From JADJOY01 sp016713535 [NCBI: Deltaproteobacteria bacterium] (GTDB taxonomy: Bacteria > JADJOY01), in the NCBI GenBank assembly GCA_016713535.1, contig JADJOY010000020.1, positions 186,001 to 250,000 of the forward strand: 64,000 nt of DNA, read 5' to 3'. Numbering within the stretch: position 1 is the stretch's first letter; each line of letters begins with the position of its first letter. The position numbers and the translations under genes are program-made. Shown here one piece after another: positions 55,316-63,947 of this stretch. Under the pieces are notes generated by a model. It was not told the DNA's origin, did not search any database, and worked only from the letters and a program-made list of their open reading frames with translations.

Positions 55316-56433
55316 CCGCCTTCGACCTCACCCAGCACGTCCACCGCCGCTGGAACCCGCTCGCGGGAGAGTGGGTGCTGGTGTCGCCCCACCGCACCCA
55401 GCGCCCGTGGCAGGGCCAGTCCGAGAAGATCGCCGCCGCGGAGCGACCGCCGTTCGATCCCACCTGCTACCTGTGCCCCGGCAACCCGCGCGCCGGTGGC
55501 GCGGTCACTCCGCCCTACGAGCACACCTACGTCTTCGACAACGACTTCCCCGGGCTCCTGCCCGACGCGGTCGAGGGCGAGGTCGACGCGGTGGGCGGGC
55601 TGGTCCACGCCGAACCCACGCGAGGCGTGTGCCGGGTGGTGTGCTTCTCGCCGCGCCACGACCTGAGCCTGGGCCAGCTCTCGATGACCGAGGTGCGGCG
55701 CGTGATCGACGCGTGGGCCGACGAGACCCAGGTGCTCGGCGCACGCGACTACATCGCCAACGTGCTGGTGTTCGAGAACCGTGGCGCGATGATGGGTGCG
55801 TCGAACCCGCACCCGCACGGGCAGATCTGGGCCACCGAGCAGATCCCCAACGAGATCGCGCGCGAGCTACGCACCCAGACCGCGTACCACGCGCGAACGG
55901 GGCGCCCGCTCCTGCTCGACTACCTCGCGCACGAGCTCGCCGAGGAGAAGCGGCTGGTGCTCGTCAACGACCATTTCGTGGCGCTGGTGCCGTTCTGGGC
56001 GGTGTGGCCGTTCGAGACCATGATCCTGCCGCGGCGCGCGGTGGGTGCGCTCGCCGACCTCGAGCCCGGCGAGCGCGACGCCCTCGCGGGCCTGATGCGG
56101 CGGCTCGCGGCGCGCTACGACCGCGTCTTCGACGTGCCCTTCCCCTACAGCCAGGGCTGGCACCAGCGCCCCACCGACGGCGGCGAGCACCCGGGCTGGC
56201 TGCTCCACGCCCACTACTACCCGCCGCTCCTGCGCTCCGCGACGGTGCGGAAGTTCATGGTCGGCTTCGAGATGCTCGGCGAGCCTCAGCGCGACATCCC
56301 GCCGGAAGCGGCGGCCGCGAAGCTGCGCGAAGTGGGGGATCCCCCCGAACCGTGGGGCGACGCCCGCACCCGCACCGTAGGGGCGGGGCAAGTCCCCGCC
56401 CGCAGCACCCGATCGGGGCGTCGACGCTCGTAG
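55312..56433 (+). CDS. galT: galactose-1-phosphate uridylyltransferase
   Basis: Leloir pathway enzyme exchanging UMP between UDP-glucose and galactose-1-phosphate. 373 residues. N-terminal [22 protein letters not shown], zinc Cys pair [15 protein letters not shown] and the active site N165-P-H167-P-H169-G-Q171 with the nucleophilic His of HxHxQ. Later [13 protein letters not shown] and [17 protein letters not shown] are standard. The last roughly 20 codons run through a GTAG-type intergenic repeat (56377 onward), so the native C-terminus probably lies near [12 protein letters not shown] and the tail is repeat-derived. ATGA coupling to the upstream gene. Confidence 0.95.
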   Translation: MTAFDLTQHVHRRWNPLAGEWVLVSPHRTQRPWQGQSEKIAAAERPPFDPTCYLCPGNPRAGGAVTPPYEHTYVFDNDFPGLLPDAVEGEVDAVGGLVHAEPTRGVCRVVCFSPRHDLSLGQLSMTEVRRVIDAWADETQVLGARDYIANVLVFENRGAMMGASNPHPHGQIWATEQIPNEIARELRTQTAYHARTGRPLLLDYLAHELAEEKRLVLVNDHFVALVPFWAVWPFETMILPRRAVGALADLEPGERDALAGLMRRLAARYDRVFDVPFPYSQGWHQRPTDGGEHPGWLLHAHYYPPLLRSATVRKFMVGFEMLGEPQRDIPPEAAAAKLREVGDPPEPWGDARTRTVGAGQVPARSTRSGRRRS

Positions 56434-56670
56434 CGGCCGCGAGGCCGCCGGGATCGGTGCGGATCGGCTCCATTTGCGCCCGCCGCTACACCTGCGAGCG
56501 AGCGGCTGGAGCGCGGCCGCTCCGTCGGCCGCCAGGGATCGATTGCGAATCCCCGGCCCGCCAGGAGGCGGGCCCTCCGAACCGGGGGCCAGGGCTCGGA
56601 CAGGGATCGATCCCCACGGCGACGGATGGGCCGTCGTCGTATCGCCGGGCACGCGACGCGTGCCCCTCCC
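56376..56670. repeat. cluster of palindromic intergenic modules
   Basis: In order: GTAGGGGCGGGG/CCCCGCCC (56377-56403), a GTAGCGGCC/GGCCGC element (56429-56453), a GGCTGGAGCGCGGCCGCTCC module (from 56499), CCGGCCCGCC AGGA GGCGGGCCCTCCGAACC (56556-56586) and TATCGCCGGGCACGC/GCGTGCCCCTCC (56640-56668). The same order of the last three occurs at 57 and, rearranged, at 60 kb. The first overlaps the 3' end of galT. Confidence 0.8.
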
Positions 56671-56756
56671 TCCCGACCGCGCCCGCGGTCGGCTCGCCCG
56701 CGGTCGGGCACGCCGAAGCGCATCCCGCCGTGTTTCCCCTCGCGCACGTCGGCGGC

Positions 56757-57284
56757 TCACTTCGCCGCGGGCGCCTGCGCGGACGGGTCGGGCGAGAGGT
56801 GCTCGTGGACCGCGATCCAGCCTCCGGCGCGGCGCTGGAAGACGATCGTCTCGCGCTCGCGCACCGTGCTCGGGCCACTGTTCATGGTGAGCTCGGTCCG
56901 CACCGAGTGGCTGAACACGGCCACGTCGCCCAAGAGCTGCACGCGCTGGTTGGACGAGCGGCAGCCACGGACGTGGAAGCCGTCCTCCTTCTCCCACTTC
57001 GCCCACTCGGCCTCGTATTCGGCCCGGCTCTCGAGGCGACGCGGCGTGGTGTGGAACACGAACGTCGCCTCGGGCGCGAACCGTGCGAAGTAGGCCTTCG
57101 CGTCGTGGCGACCGAAGGCCGCGACGATCGCGTCGGCGGCCGCGGTCACCTCGGCGACCGTCCGCGCCTGGGGCGCGGGCTCGGCGTGCGCGACGGACGC
57201 GAGCGCGATCGCGCCGAGCGCCAACGTGGCAATGATCGTGCGTGAACGTGCTCCACCGAGGTGCCCTGCGAGTGCGATCGTCAT
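56757..57284 (-). CDS. secreted SnoaL-like / DUF4440 protein
   Basis: 175 residues with a signal peptide (IIATLALGAIALASVAHA, cleavage at AHA). The mature part matches the NTF2-like fold: VTAAADAIVAAFGRHDAKAYFARFAPEATFVF, then GDVAVFSHSVRTEL and GGWIAVHEHLSPDP with the typical strand W-x-x-x-H. Such secreted domains often have unknown ligand or low catalytic activity. Short repeats flank it on both sides. Confidence 0.82.
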   Translation of the reverse strand: MTIALAGHLGGARSRTIIATLALGAIALASVAHAEPAPQARTVAEVTAAADAIVAAFGRHDAKAYFARFAPEATFVFHTTPRRLESRAEYEAEWAKWEKEDGFHVRGCRSSNQRVQLLGDVAVFSHSVRTELTMNSGPSTVRERETIVFQRRAGGWIAVHEHLSPDPSAQAPAAK

Positions 57285-57403
57285 TCGGAGCTTTCGGTGC
57301 CTCGCGGGGAGGCGCGGGGAGGGTTCGGGCTGCGGCGGATCATCGGGTACGGGCGCACCCGCAGCAAGGCTGGTGTCTTCGTTCCTCGCACCTCACGCGC
57401 AGC

Positions 57404-57569
57404 CCCGGCCCGCCGGCGGCGGGCCCTCCAGACCAGGTGCAACGGTTCGGACAGGGATCGGCGCTGCGACGGCGCGCGGGCCGTCGTCGTATCGCCGGGC
57501 ACGCGACGCGTGCCCCTCCCGAGCGTGATCGAGCGGCTGGAGCGCGGCCGCTCCGTCGGCCGCCGGCTG
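57404..57569. repeat. cluster of palindromic intergenic modules
   Basis: CCCCGGCCCGCC GGC GGCGGGCCCTCCAGACC (57404-57434), TATCGCCGGGCACGC/GCGTGCCCCTCCC (57490-57519) and GAGCGGCTGGAGCGCGGCC/GGCCGCCGG (57530-57567). It ends directly at the stop codon of the PI-PLC-like gene. Confidence 0.75.
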
Positions 57570-58775
57570 TTACCAGCGGCGGCGCCGCCACGCGAGCACG
57601 AGCGCCGCGGCGGGGACCAGGTAGAGGCCGAGGTCGACCGGGGCGCTCGCGCGGCCTTCGAGGCGGCCAGCGCCGCCCACGGCGGCGTTCGCCGACTGCG
57701 TGCCCTCGCAGGCACCGGGGGTGGCCGTGTTGCAGTCGTCGTCGAGGCCGTTGCCGGGGATCCGGTGGCGTCCGGATGAACCGAGCCGTTGGTGTCGTCG
57801 CAGTCGAGGTCGAAGTGGGCACAGCCCGGCGAAGCGGGGCTGCCGTAGCCGTCGCCGTCGCCATCCACGCACGCCACCGGGAAGCCGTTGAGCGCGTCGA
57901 CGGTGTCGAAGAGATCGCCCACCTCGTAGAAGTCGACGTGCACGAACGTGGGGTTGCGACCGTAGAGCGCCGCGCACTGCTCGGCCTTCTCGAGCAGGAA
58001 CGGGTTGGTGTTCGCCTGCGCCGCGAGCTCGGGGGTGCCACCGCCCACCAGCGTCGAGAGCCGGTGGTTCATCCAGAAGAGAGCGTTCGTGGGGCTGCCT
58101 CCGTCGATCGCGCACGTGAAGTCGGCGAGCGCGTAGGTATCCCAGGTGGTGTCGAAGCCGTGCCGGAACTTGAACATGTACCAGGGATGGGCGGCCTCTT
58201 CGTCGTCGTTCGAGAAGACCAGGAGCCGCTCGCCGCTGTCGATCAACGCCGCCAGCGTCGGCCAGGTTCCGCCCGGGTGCGCGTAGAGGGAGTCGCTCCC
58301 CGGATGCGCCTCGTCGAGCAAACCGGCAGCCGTGAAGGCGGTGCCGGCCTCGGCAGCGCTGACGAAAGAGTCGAGGTAGATCGTGACCACTTCGTCGGGG
58401 TGCGCGTCGAGGAAGGTCTTGATCTCGGCGAGACCCTGGGCGGCTGGCTTGTTCGCGATCGCGCACACGCCGTGGCAGAGCGAGACCACGCCGTTCCAGT
58501 CCCAGAAGTCGAGCTCGAACGCGCGCACGCCGGCGGCGAGCTGCTGGGTGATCGTCTGCGACTGGCTGGCGTTGATCGTGTAGCCCTCACCCGTGTTCGC
58601 GTGCGCGTTGTGGGTGCTCGGGAACGTGACCTGGTCGTAGCGGCGATCGCAGAGCCTCGACGCGGCCGTTGCACACCGAGGCGGCCTGCGCCGGCGTCAA
58701 CGTCCCCACGAGGATCCCGGCGGCGAGGGCGACGCCGGCGACGAGGTGGCGGATCATGCGGAACACGATCGACAT
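57570..58775 (-). CDS. secreted PI-PLC X-like phosphodiesterase with MopE-type metal motif and C-terminal anchor (two frameshifts)
   Basis: Signal peptide MSIVFRMIRHLVAGVAL to AQA at ATG 58775. After a frame change near 58653 the enzyme part reads RRYDQVTFPSTHNAHANT (catalytic His region GTHNS), AFELDFWDWNGVVSL and CHGVCAI, HPDEVVTIYLDS, as in PI-PLC X-box proteins. Near the C-terminus VDGDGDGYGS, CDDTNGSVHPDA, then, after a missing G near 57762, IPGNGLDDDCNTATPG form a MopE-like calcium-binding motif. The tail has a hydrophobic helix (LGLYLVPAAALVLAW) and RRRRW, like a C-terminal sorting signal. Likely a surface-retained phosphodiesterase. Confidence 0.8.
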
Positions 58776-58929
58776 GGACTCTCCGATGCGCGGCCTCGCG
58801 ATGAGTAGCTGGCGCGCGAACGAACGATCGTACCGACTCGCGCGAGCCGCGCTCAATCGAGCGGTCGTCGCGCGTCGCCGCCAGCGACCGCCCCTGTAAC
58901 GGAGTGAGCGGCTTGGCCGACTACCGCGC

Positions 58930-60431
58930 ATGGCTCGAGCGATCCACCCGGTGGCGCACCGATCGCGCCCCCCCGGCACGGCGGCGCTCGCTGGGCTCGC
59001 CGTGGTCGCGTGCGGGGCACTCGCGGCGAGCTGCGCGCCCCGGCCCGCCGCCCCGACCTCGACGGCCTCTACTCGCGCGCCGCGGCGTTCGAGTACCCCG
59101 AGCGGAACCCGGTCATCGTCATCCCCGGCATCCTCGGCTCGAAGCTCGTCGACGCCGCGACCGGCACGATCGTGTGGGGCGCCTTCGGCGGCGGCGCCGC
59201 CGATCCCGAGACGCCCGAGGGCGCCCGCCTGGTCGCGCTGCCGATGCGCGAGGGCGCGCCGCTCGAGGCCCTCACCGACGAGGTGCGGCCCGCCGGCGCG
59301 CTCGATCGCGTGAAGATCGACGTCCTCGGCCTCCCCCTCGAGCTCACCGCCTACGCGCAGATCCTCGCGACCCTCGGGATCGGCGGCTACCGCGATCAAA
59401 CACTCGCGCAGGCGGGCGCGATCCAATACGGCAACGGTCACTTCACGTGCTTCCAGTTCGACTACGACTGGCGCCGCGACAACGTCGAGAACGCGCGCCG
59501 CCTCGACGCCTTCATCCGCGAGAAGCGCGCGCAGGTGCAGCGCGAGATCGCGTCACGCTTCGGCGTGATCGATCACGACGTCCACTTCGACATCATCGCC
59601 CACAGCATGGGTGGGCTCGTGACGCGCTACTTCCTGCGCTACGGCACCCAAGACCTGCCAGCCGACGGATCGCTCCCCGAGAGCTCGTGGGCGGGTGCGC
59701 GCGCTACGTCGACCAGGTGGTGCTGATCGGCACGCCGAACGCGGGGTCGATCAAGGCGCTCCACCAGCTCGTCGAGGGCGCCGACTTCGGGCCGCTGGTG
59801 CCGCGCTACTCGCCGAGCGTGGTCGGCACGTTTCCCGGGCTCTACGAGCTCCTGCCGCGCGGGCGGCACGGCGCCTTGGTGCAGATCGAGGACGGCCGAC
59901 GACGACGCGAGCGCCACCGCGAAGCCGGCGCCGATCACCGACCTCCTCGATCCCGAGCTCTGGGAGCGGATGGACTGGGGGCTTGCCTCGCCGGCCCAGG
60001 ACGGCGAGCTCGCGCGCCTGCTTCCGGACGCGCCCGACGCGGGCGCGCGCCGGCGCGTGGCGCTCGATCACCTGCGCAAGTCGCTCGCCCGCGCCCGCCA
60101 GTTCCACGCGGCGCTCGATGCCCCCGGCGCGCTGCCGCGGGGGCTCGAGCTCCACCTGATCGCGAGCGACGCTCGCCACCGACGCGGTGTCGGCGGTCGA
60201 TCCGCTGACCGGCGCGCTCACACACCTCGCGACCGCTCCCGGCGACGGCACCGTCACCCGCGCCAGCGCGCTCATGGACGAGCGCCTCGGCCGCGCCACG
60301 TGGAGCCGCGGCTCGTCTCGCCGATCCCGTGGAGCAGCGTGACGTTCCTCTTCACCGATCACCTGGGTCTCACCCAGGACCCCGCGTTCACCGACAACGT
60401 CCTCTATCTCCTCCTCGAACGCCCCGGGTGA
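58930..60431 (+). pseudogene. LCAT-like lipase/acyltransferase lipoprotein with about five frameshifts
   Basis: An N-terminal lipoprotein signal peptide (LAGLAVVACGALAASC) breaks at the CCCC run 59051-59054, where one more C gives PDLDGLYSR. The enzyme then reads PVIVIPGILGSKLVDAATG, FQFDYDWRRDNVENARRL and IIAHSMGGLVTRYFL (GxSxG serine). Further frame changes near 59695 and 59895, and two around 60170-60310, separate ARYVDQVVLIGTPNAGS, ASATAKPAPITDLLDPELW, LATDAVSAVDPLTGALTH and VTFLFTDHLGLTQDPAF. The homology holds through all parts, so it is one gene. The number of breaks is higher than for other genes; it may be a real decaying gene or an error-rich stretch. Confidence 0.75.
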
Positions 60432-60745
60432 GGCCGCCGCTACACTCGCGGTGCGATCGGCTGGAGCGCGGCCGCTCGGTCGGCGCGAGGGATCGATCGT
60501 GGATCCCGGCCCGCCAGGGGCGGGCCCTCCGAACCAGATGCCAGGGTTCGGGCTGGGATCGATCGCCACGGCGACGCGCGGGCCGTCGTCGTATCGCCGG
60601 GCACGCGACGCGTGCCCCTCCCCCGATCGTCCGATTGGCCACGTCGATCGTAGGGGCGGGGCCCGTCCCCGCCCGCAACGTCCCGGCGAAAGCGCGCTCC
60701 CCGGCCCGCCGGGAGGCGGACCCTCCAGGCCGATCGAGATCGATC
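60432..60745. repeat. cluster of palindromic intergenic modules
   Basis: A GTAG-type element on the minus strand near 60433, GGCTGGAGCGCGGCCGCTCG (from 60462), CCCGGCCCGCC AGG GGCGGGCCCTCCGAACC (60496-60529), TATCGCCGGGCACGC/GCGTGCCCCTCCC (60593-60621), GTAGGGGCGGGGCCCGTCCC (60654-60680) and CCGGCCCGCC GGGA GGCGGACCCTCC (60702-60729, one arm mismatch). This fills the 316 bases between two genes. Confidence 0.8.
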
Positions 60746-60747
60746 CG

Positions 60748-61289
60748 CTAGAGCGCCTCGATGTGGCGCACCAGCGCCCACATCTGCTCGCGCGCGAGGA
60801 AGGCGCCCCACGCGGGCATCGGCGACGGCTGGCCGTTTCGCGTCGGACCGCCCTCGGAGATCGTCTTGTAGATCCCGGCGCGCATGCGGTCGCCGCCGAA
60901 GAGGAAGCCCATCTTGGGGCCGAGCCCTCCCCACGCGCGCGGCGGTGGATCGAACCTCGCCACCGGCCCGTCGAGGCGCCCGGTCACTCCGTGGCAGCGC
61001 GCGCACGCGGTGTTCCAGATCGCCGCCGCTTCGGCGCGGGTGTGCTCGTCGGTGGCCGCGCCCGCGGGCGGAACGTCGTCTCGCAGCGCCACGTCGCGCG
61101 CCCGCGCATCTGCGGTCGGGATCCCGAGCTGGGCTGCGCGCTTGTCGAACCAGCGCGCGCTACGGTGCGCCTCGATCGAGTCCCCGGCTCCCCGAGGGCG
61201 ATCGGCTGGCTCGTGGCACAGCTCGCGACGAGCAACGCGACGGCCCAGCTTCGCCTCGACGTGGCGCGGAATCTCCAGCCGACGGCCAC
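60748..61289 (-). CDS. lipoprotein-type monohaem cytochrome c (one frameshift)
   Basis: GTG 61289, just after the enolase-superfamily stop, starts a lipoprotein signal (RRSWAVALLVASC). A missing base in the CCCC run at 61182-61185 separates it from IEAHRSARWFDKRAAQLG and the haem domain: ACARCHGVTGRLDGPVARF (CxxCH) and the Met-ligand region PSPMPAWGAFLAREQMW. Repaired length 180 residues. Looks like a periplasmic-face, membrane-anchored cytochrome c. Its tight spacing with the enolase-superfamily enzyme suggests one transcript. Confidence 0.82.
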
Positions 61290-61292
61290 GGC

Positions 61293-62284
61293 TCACTCGT
61301 GGCGGGGGCCGTGGCCGACATGCGACACGTGCGGTCCGAAGCCGGGGAGGTCGATGCGCACCGCGAGTGGGGAGGGCTCGCGCGCCGAGTCCTCGTGGCG
61401 CGGAAGCGGCGCCACGTCGTTGGGCGCGTCCGGGCAGTAGAGCGCGGCCAGGAGGCGCGCCTGGTCGCGGCCCGGACCGAGCTCCCACATGCCGCCCACG
61501 TGCGCGGGCACGCCCGCGGCGCGCGTGGCATCGAGGCCACGAAGCGCCTCGAGCACGCCACCCATCCGCGGCGCCTTGATGCTGATCATCGCGCCCTGCT
61601 CGGCGAAGCGCGCGGCGTCGGCGGCGGAGCGCACGCCGATGTCGCGCGCCACCCGCGCCACCGTCGCATCGAGGTCCGCGGGCGGGTCCTCGATCCAGGC
61701 GTCGGGGAAGGCCGCCACCAGACGCTCGACCAGCGCCTCGTCGCCACGCTCCTTGAGGTCGAGCATGTCGACCGACTCGGTCGCGACCAGCTCGGCGACG
61801 GCGGTGTCGCTCCACTCAGGATCGACGTCGACCTGAAGCGCGCGCCCACGTTGTGCGCCTGGATCTCGGCGAGGCGCGCCCCGGGATCGAGCACCGCGTC
61901 GAACGAGACCACGTAGCGCACCGGGATCACTCCGGAACCTTCGACCTCGGCGATCTCGAAGAGGCTCTTCCCTGCCTGTCGGAGCGCCAGGTCGACGAGC
62001 GCGCTCTCGAGCGCCGCGTGCGCGTACGGATCCGCCTCGGGGCTCACGAGCTCGCTCACCGCGCCGCTCTTCGCCATCAGGAGCTCGCCGACGCTCGCCG
62101 CGAAGCGGTCCTGCACCGCGAGCGTCCACGACACGTTCTCGCCGCGCCCGACCTCGCCGCGCCAGGCGAGCACCACCACCGCCATCGGCCGCTTGCCGCC
62201 CGGGTAGGCCTCGACGTCGACCTCGACGACCTCGCAGAACACCCGCTCGACGCTCACCGGGAGCGCTGCGAGCCGCCGCGCCAA
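61293..62284 (-). CDS. enolase-superfamily (muconate lactonizing enzyme-like) protein (one frameshift)
   Basis: N-terminal capping domain from TTG 62284 (GTG 62257 is an alternative start): VFCEVVEVDVEAYPGGKRPM, ALESALVDLALRQAGKSLFE. One base is missing near 61841-61847; the barrel continues ALQVDVDPEW (metal Asp), WIEDPPADL (metal Glu), ISIKAPRMGGVLEAL (Lys acid/base) and HVGGMWELG. Repaired length 330 residues. The KxK motif of dipeptide epimerases is not seen at strand 2, where VRYVVSFDAV is found. Reaction unknown. Starts 15 bases after the moeA stop. Confidence 0.82.
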
Positions 62285-62298
62285 TTCACCTGGTGGGA

Positions 62299-63552
62299 TC
62301 AGAAGGGCCTCGCATCGCTGGCGACACCGCCGCCGCCGAGATACATGGCGTCGATGGTCTCGCCCGCTTTCATGCCGGCGCGGTCGGCGGGGACCACGAG
62401 GAGCGCGTTGGCGAGCGACATCGAGCGCAAGATCCCCGAGCCCTGCGGCCCGGTGGTACGCGCCCGCGCCACGCCATCGCGCTCCTCGACGATGCCACGC
62501 AGGAAGTGGGTGCGCCCGGGGTGCGTCTTCACGTCCTCGTCGAGGATCGCGCCGAACACGCGCCGGAACACTTTCCGGTGGCCCGCCATCTTGAGCAGCG
62601 CGGGCCGCACGAAGAGCTCGAACGACACCATCGAGGACACCGGATTACCGGGCAGCCCGAACACCGGCTTGTCGCCGAGCTGACCGAACGCCAGCGGATG
62701 CCCCGGCTTCATCGCGACCTTCCAGAACGTCATCGCGGTGCCGAGCTCCTCGAGGATCTCCTTCACGTAGTCGTGATCGCCGACACTGACGCCCGCGCTG
62801 GTCACGACCACGTCCGCGGTGAGCGCGCGCTTGAGCTTGGCGCGCAGGTCGTTGCGATCGTCGCGAGCGATGCCGAGGTTGCGCGGCACGCCGCCGGCTT
62901 CGCGCACCAGCGCCGCGAGCGCGTGGCCGTTCGAGTTCACGATCTGGTGCGGCTCGAGGCGCTCGCCCGGCTCGACCAGCTCGTCACCGGTGGCGAGGAT
63001 CGCGACCACCGGGCGCACCAGCACGTCCACGAACGAGCGCCCGATCGCCGCCGTCACGCCGATCTCGGCCGGGCCGATCAGCTTGCCCGGCTCGAGCACC
63101 GGTGCGCCCGCGCGCAGGTCCTCGCCGGCGCGGCGCACGTCGCGGCCGAGCTCGGCGGCGACGCGGATCTCGACCCTGCTTCCCGCCTCGGCGGGGTGCG
63201 TGTCCTCGATGCGGACGATGGTGTCGGCGCCCGCCGGCAGCGGCGCGCCGGTCATGATGCGCGCGCTCTCGCCGGGACCGACGGTGCGCTTCGGCATGCG
63301 GCCCGCCGGGATGTCCTCGACGACGTCGAGGACCGCGGGAGCCTCCGGGGTGGCGCCCGCGAGGTCCGCGGCGCGCACCGCGAAGCCGTCCATGGCGCTG
63401 TTGTCCCACGGCGGCTGATCGCGCGGCGCGATCAGGGTCTCGGCGAGCACCCGCCCGAGGGCCTCACCGAGCGCCACGCGCTCGACGGGCAACAAGCGGA
63501 TTCGTTCCAGGATGCGGTCGCGCGCCTCGCGCACCGAGATGGACTTGTTCAT
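62299..63552 (-). CDS. moeA: molybdopterin molybdenumtransferase
   Basis: Inserts molybdate into adenylated molybdopterin. 417 residues from ATG 63552. PPWDNSAMDGFAVRAADL (the PxxxxSxMDGxAv domain-I/III signature), ESARIMTGAPLPAGADTIV, LATGDELVEPG, VNSNGHALAALV, TSAGVSVGDHDYVKEIL and the MoaB/Mog-like PGHPLAFGQ and VFGLPGNPVSSMVSFE motif are all present. The length is typical (about 410). Suggests molybdoenzymes elsewhere in the genome. First gene of the enolase-superfamily and cytochrome c run. Confidence 0.97.
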   Translation of the reverse strand: MNKSISVREARDRILERIRLLPVERVALGEALGRVLAETLIAPRDQPPWDNSAMDGFAVRAADLAGATPEAPAVLDVVEDIPAGRMPKRTVGPGESARIMTGAPLPAGADTIVRIEDTHPAEAGSRVEIRVAAELGRDVRRAGEDLRAGAPVLEPGKLIGPAEIGVTAAIGRSFVDVLVRPVVAILATGDELVEPGERLEPHQIVNSNGHALAALVREAGGVPRNLGIARDDRNDLRAKLKRALTADVVVTSAGVSVGDHDYVKEILEELGTAMTFWKVAMKPGHPLAFGQLGDKPVFGLPGNPVSSMVSFELFVRPALLKMAGHRKVFRRVFGAILDEDVKTHPGRTHFLRGIVEERDGVARARTTGPQGSGILRSMSLANALLVVPADRAGMKAGETIDAMYLGGGGVASDARPF

Positions 63553-63589
63553 CGGATCACTACCTGCGGGTGCGGTGGCCGCGAGCCGT

Positions 63590-63871
63590 TCATGGCATGC
63601 ACCGGGGAATACGCGGGGGCGTGCCCTCGGGCCAGGCGCTGAGCCCGGCCCGATCGCGCTCCTCGGCGCGCTCGAGCCAGCCCTCGATCGTGGCGAGCAG
63701 CGCCGCGACGTCGACGCCGCGGTGGCCGGGAGGGAACGACGCGAGCCGCTCGCAGCCCTTCGCGAAGAGCTTGCGCGCGCCGCTCAGCTGACCGAGGCGC
63801 GCCTTGTGAAGTGACACGCCGGCTTGCAGCAAGCCCTGGAAGAAGCCTCGCTCGGGAGGCGTCCGGCTCAC
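63590..63871 (-). CDS. DUF309-family protein, N-terminus short
   Basis: 93 residues from GTG 63871. PPERGFFQGLLQAGVSLHKARLGQ and GARKLFAKGCERL match the second half of DUF309 (fLQGLIQlAaalhh.r.gN..Ga..Ll..a). The family's N-terminal FxEAHExWE helix is absent, and a TAA lies in frame upstream, so the gene is truncated or mis-started. Function of the family is unknown. Divergent from the partial gene at the right edge. Confidence 0.6.
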   Translation of the reverse strand: MSRTPPERGFFQGLLQAGVSLHKARLGQLSGARKLFAKGCERLASFPPGHRGVDVAALLATIEGWLERAEERDRAGLSAWPEGTPPRIPRCMP

Positions 63872-63947
63872 CTCGCAGGTCCGCGGAGGCGGGTGTTATG
63901 GTTCCGCGGCCTTTTCCTCGCCATCGCGATCCTCGCCGAGAAGCCCC

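Noticed and set aside
710-62284. Programmed ribosomal frameshifting as an explanation for the frame breaks
   Set aside because: Breaks occur in many unrelated genes at plain G/C runs or short dinucleotide repeats, without conserved slippery heptamers or downstream structures.
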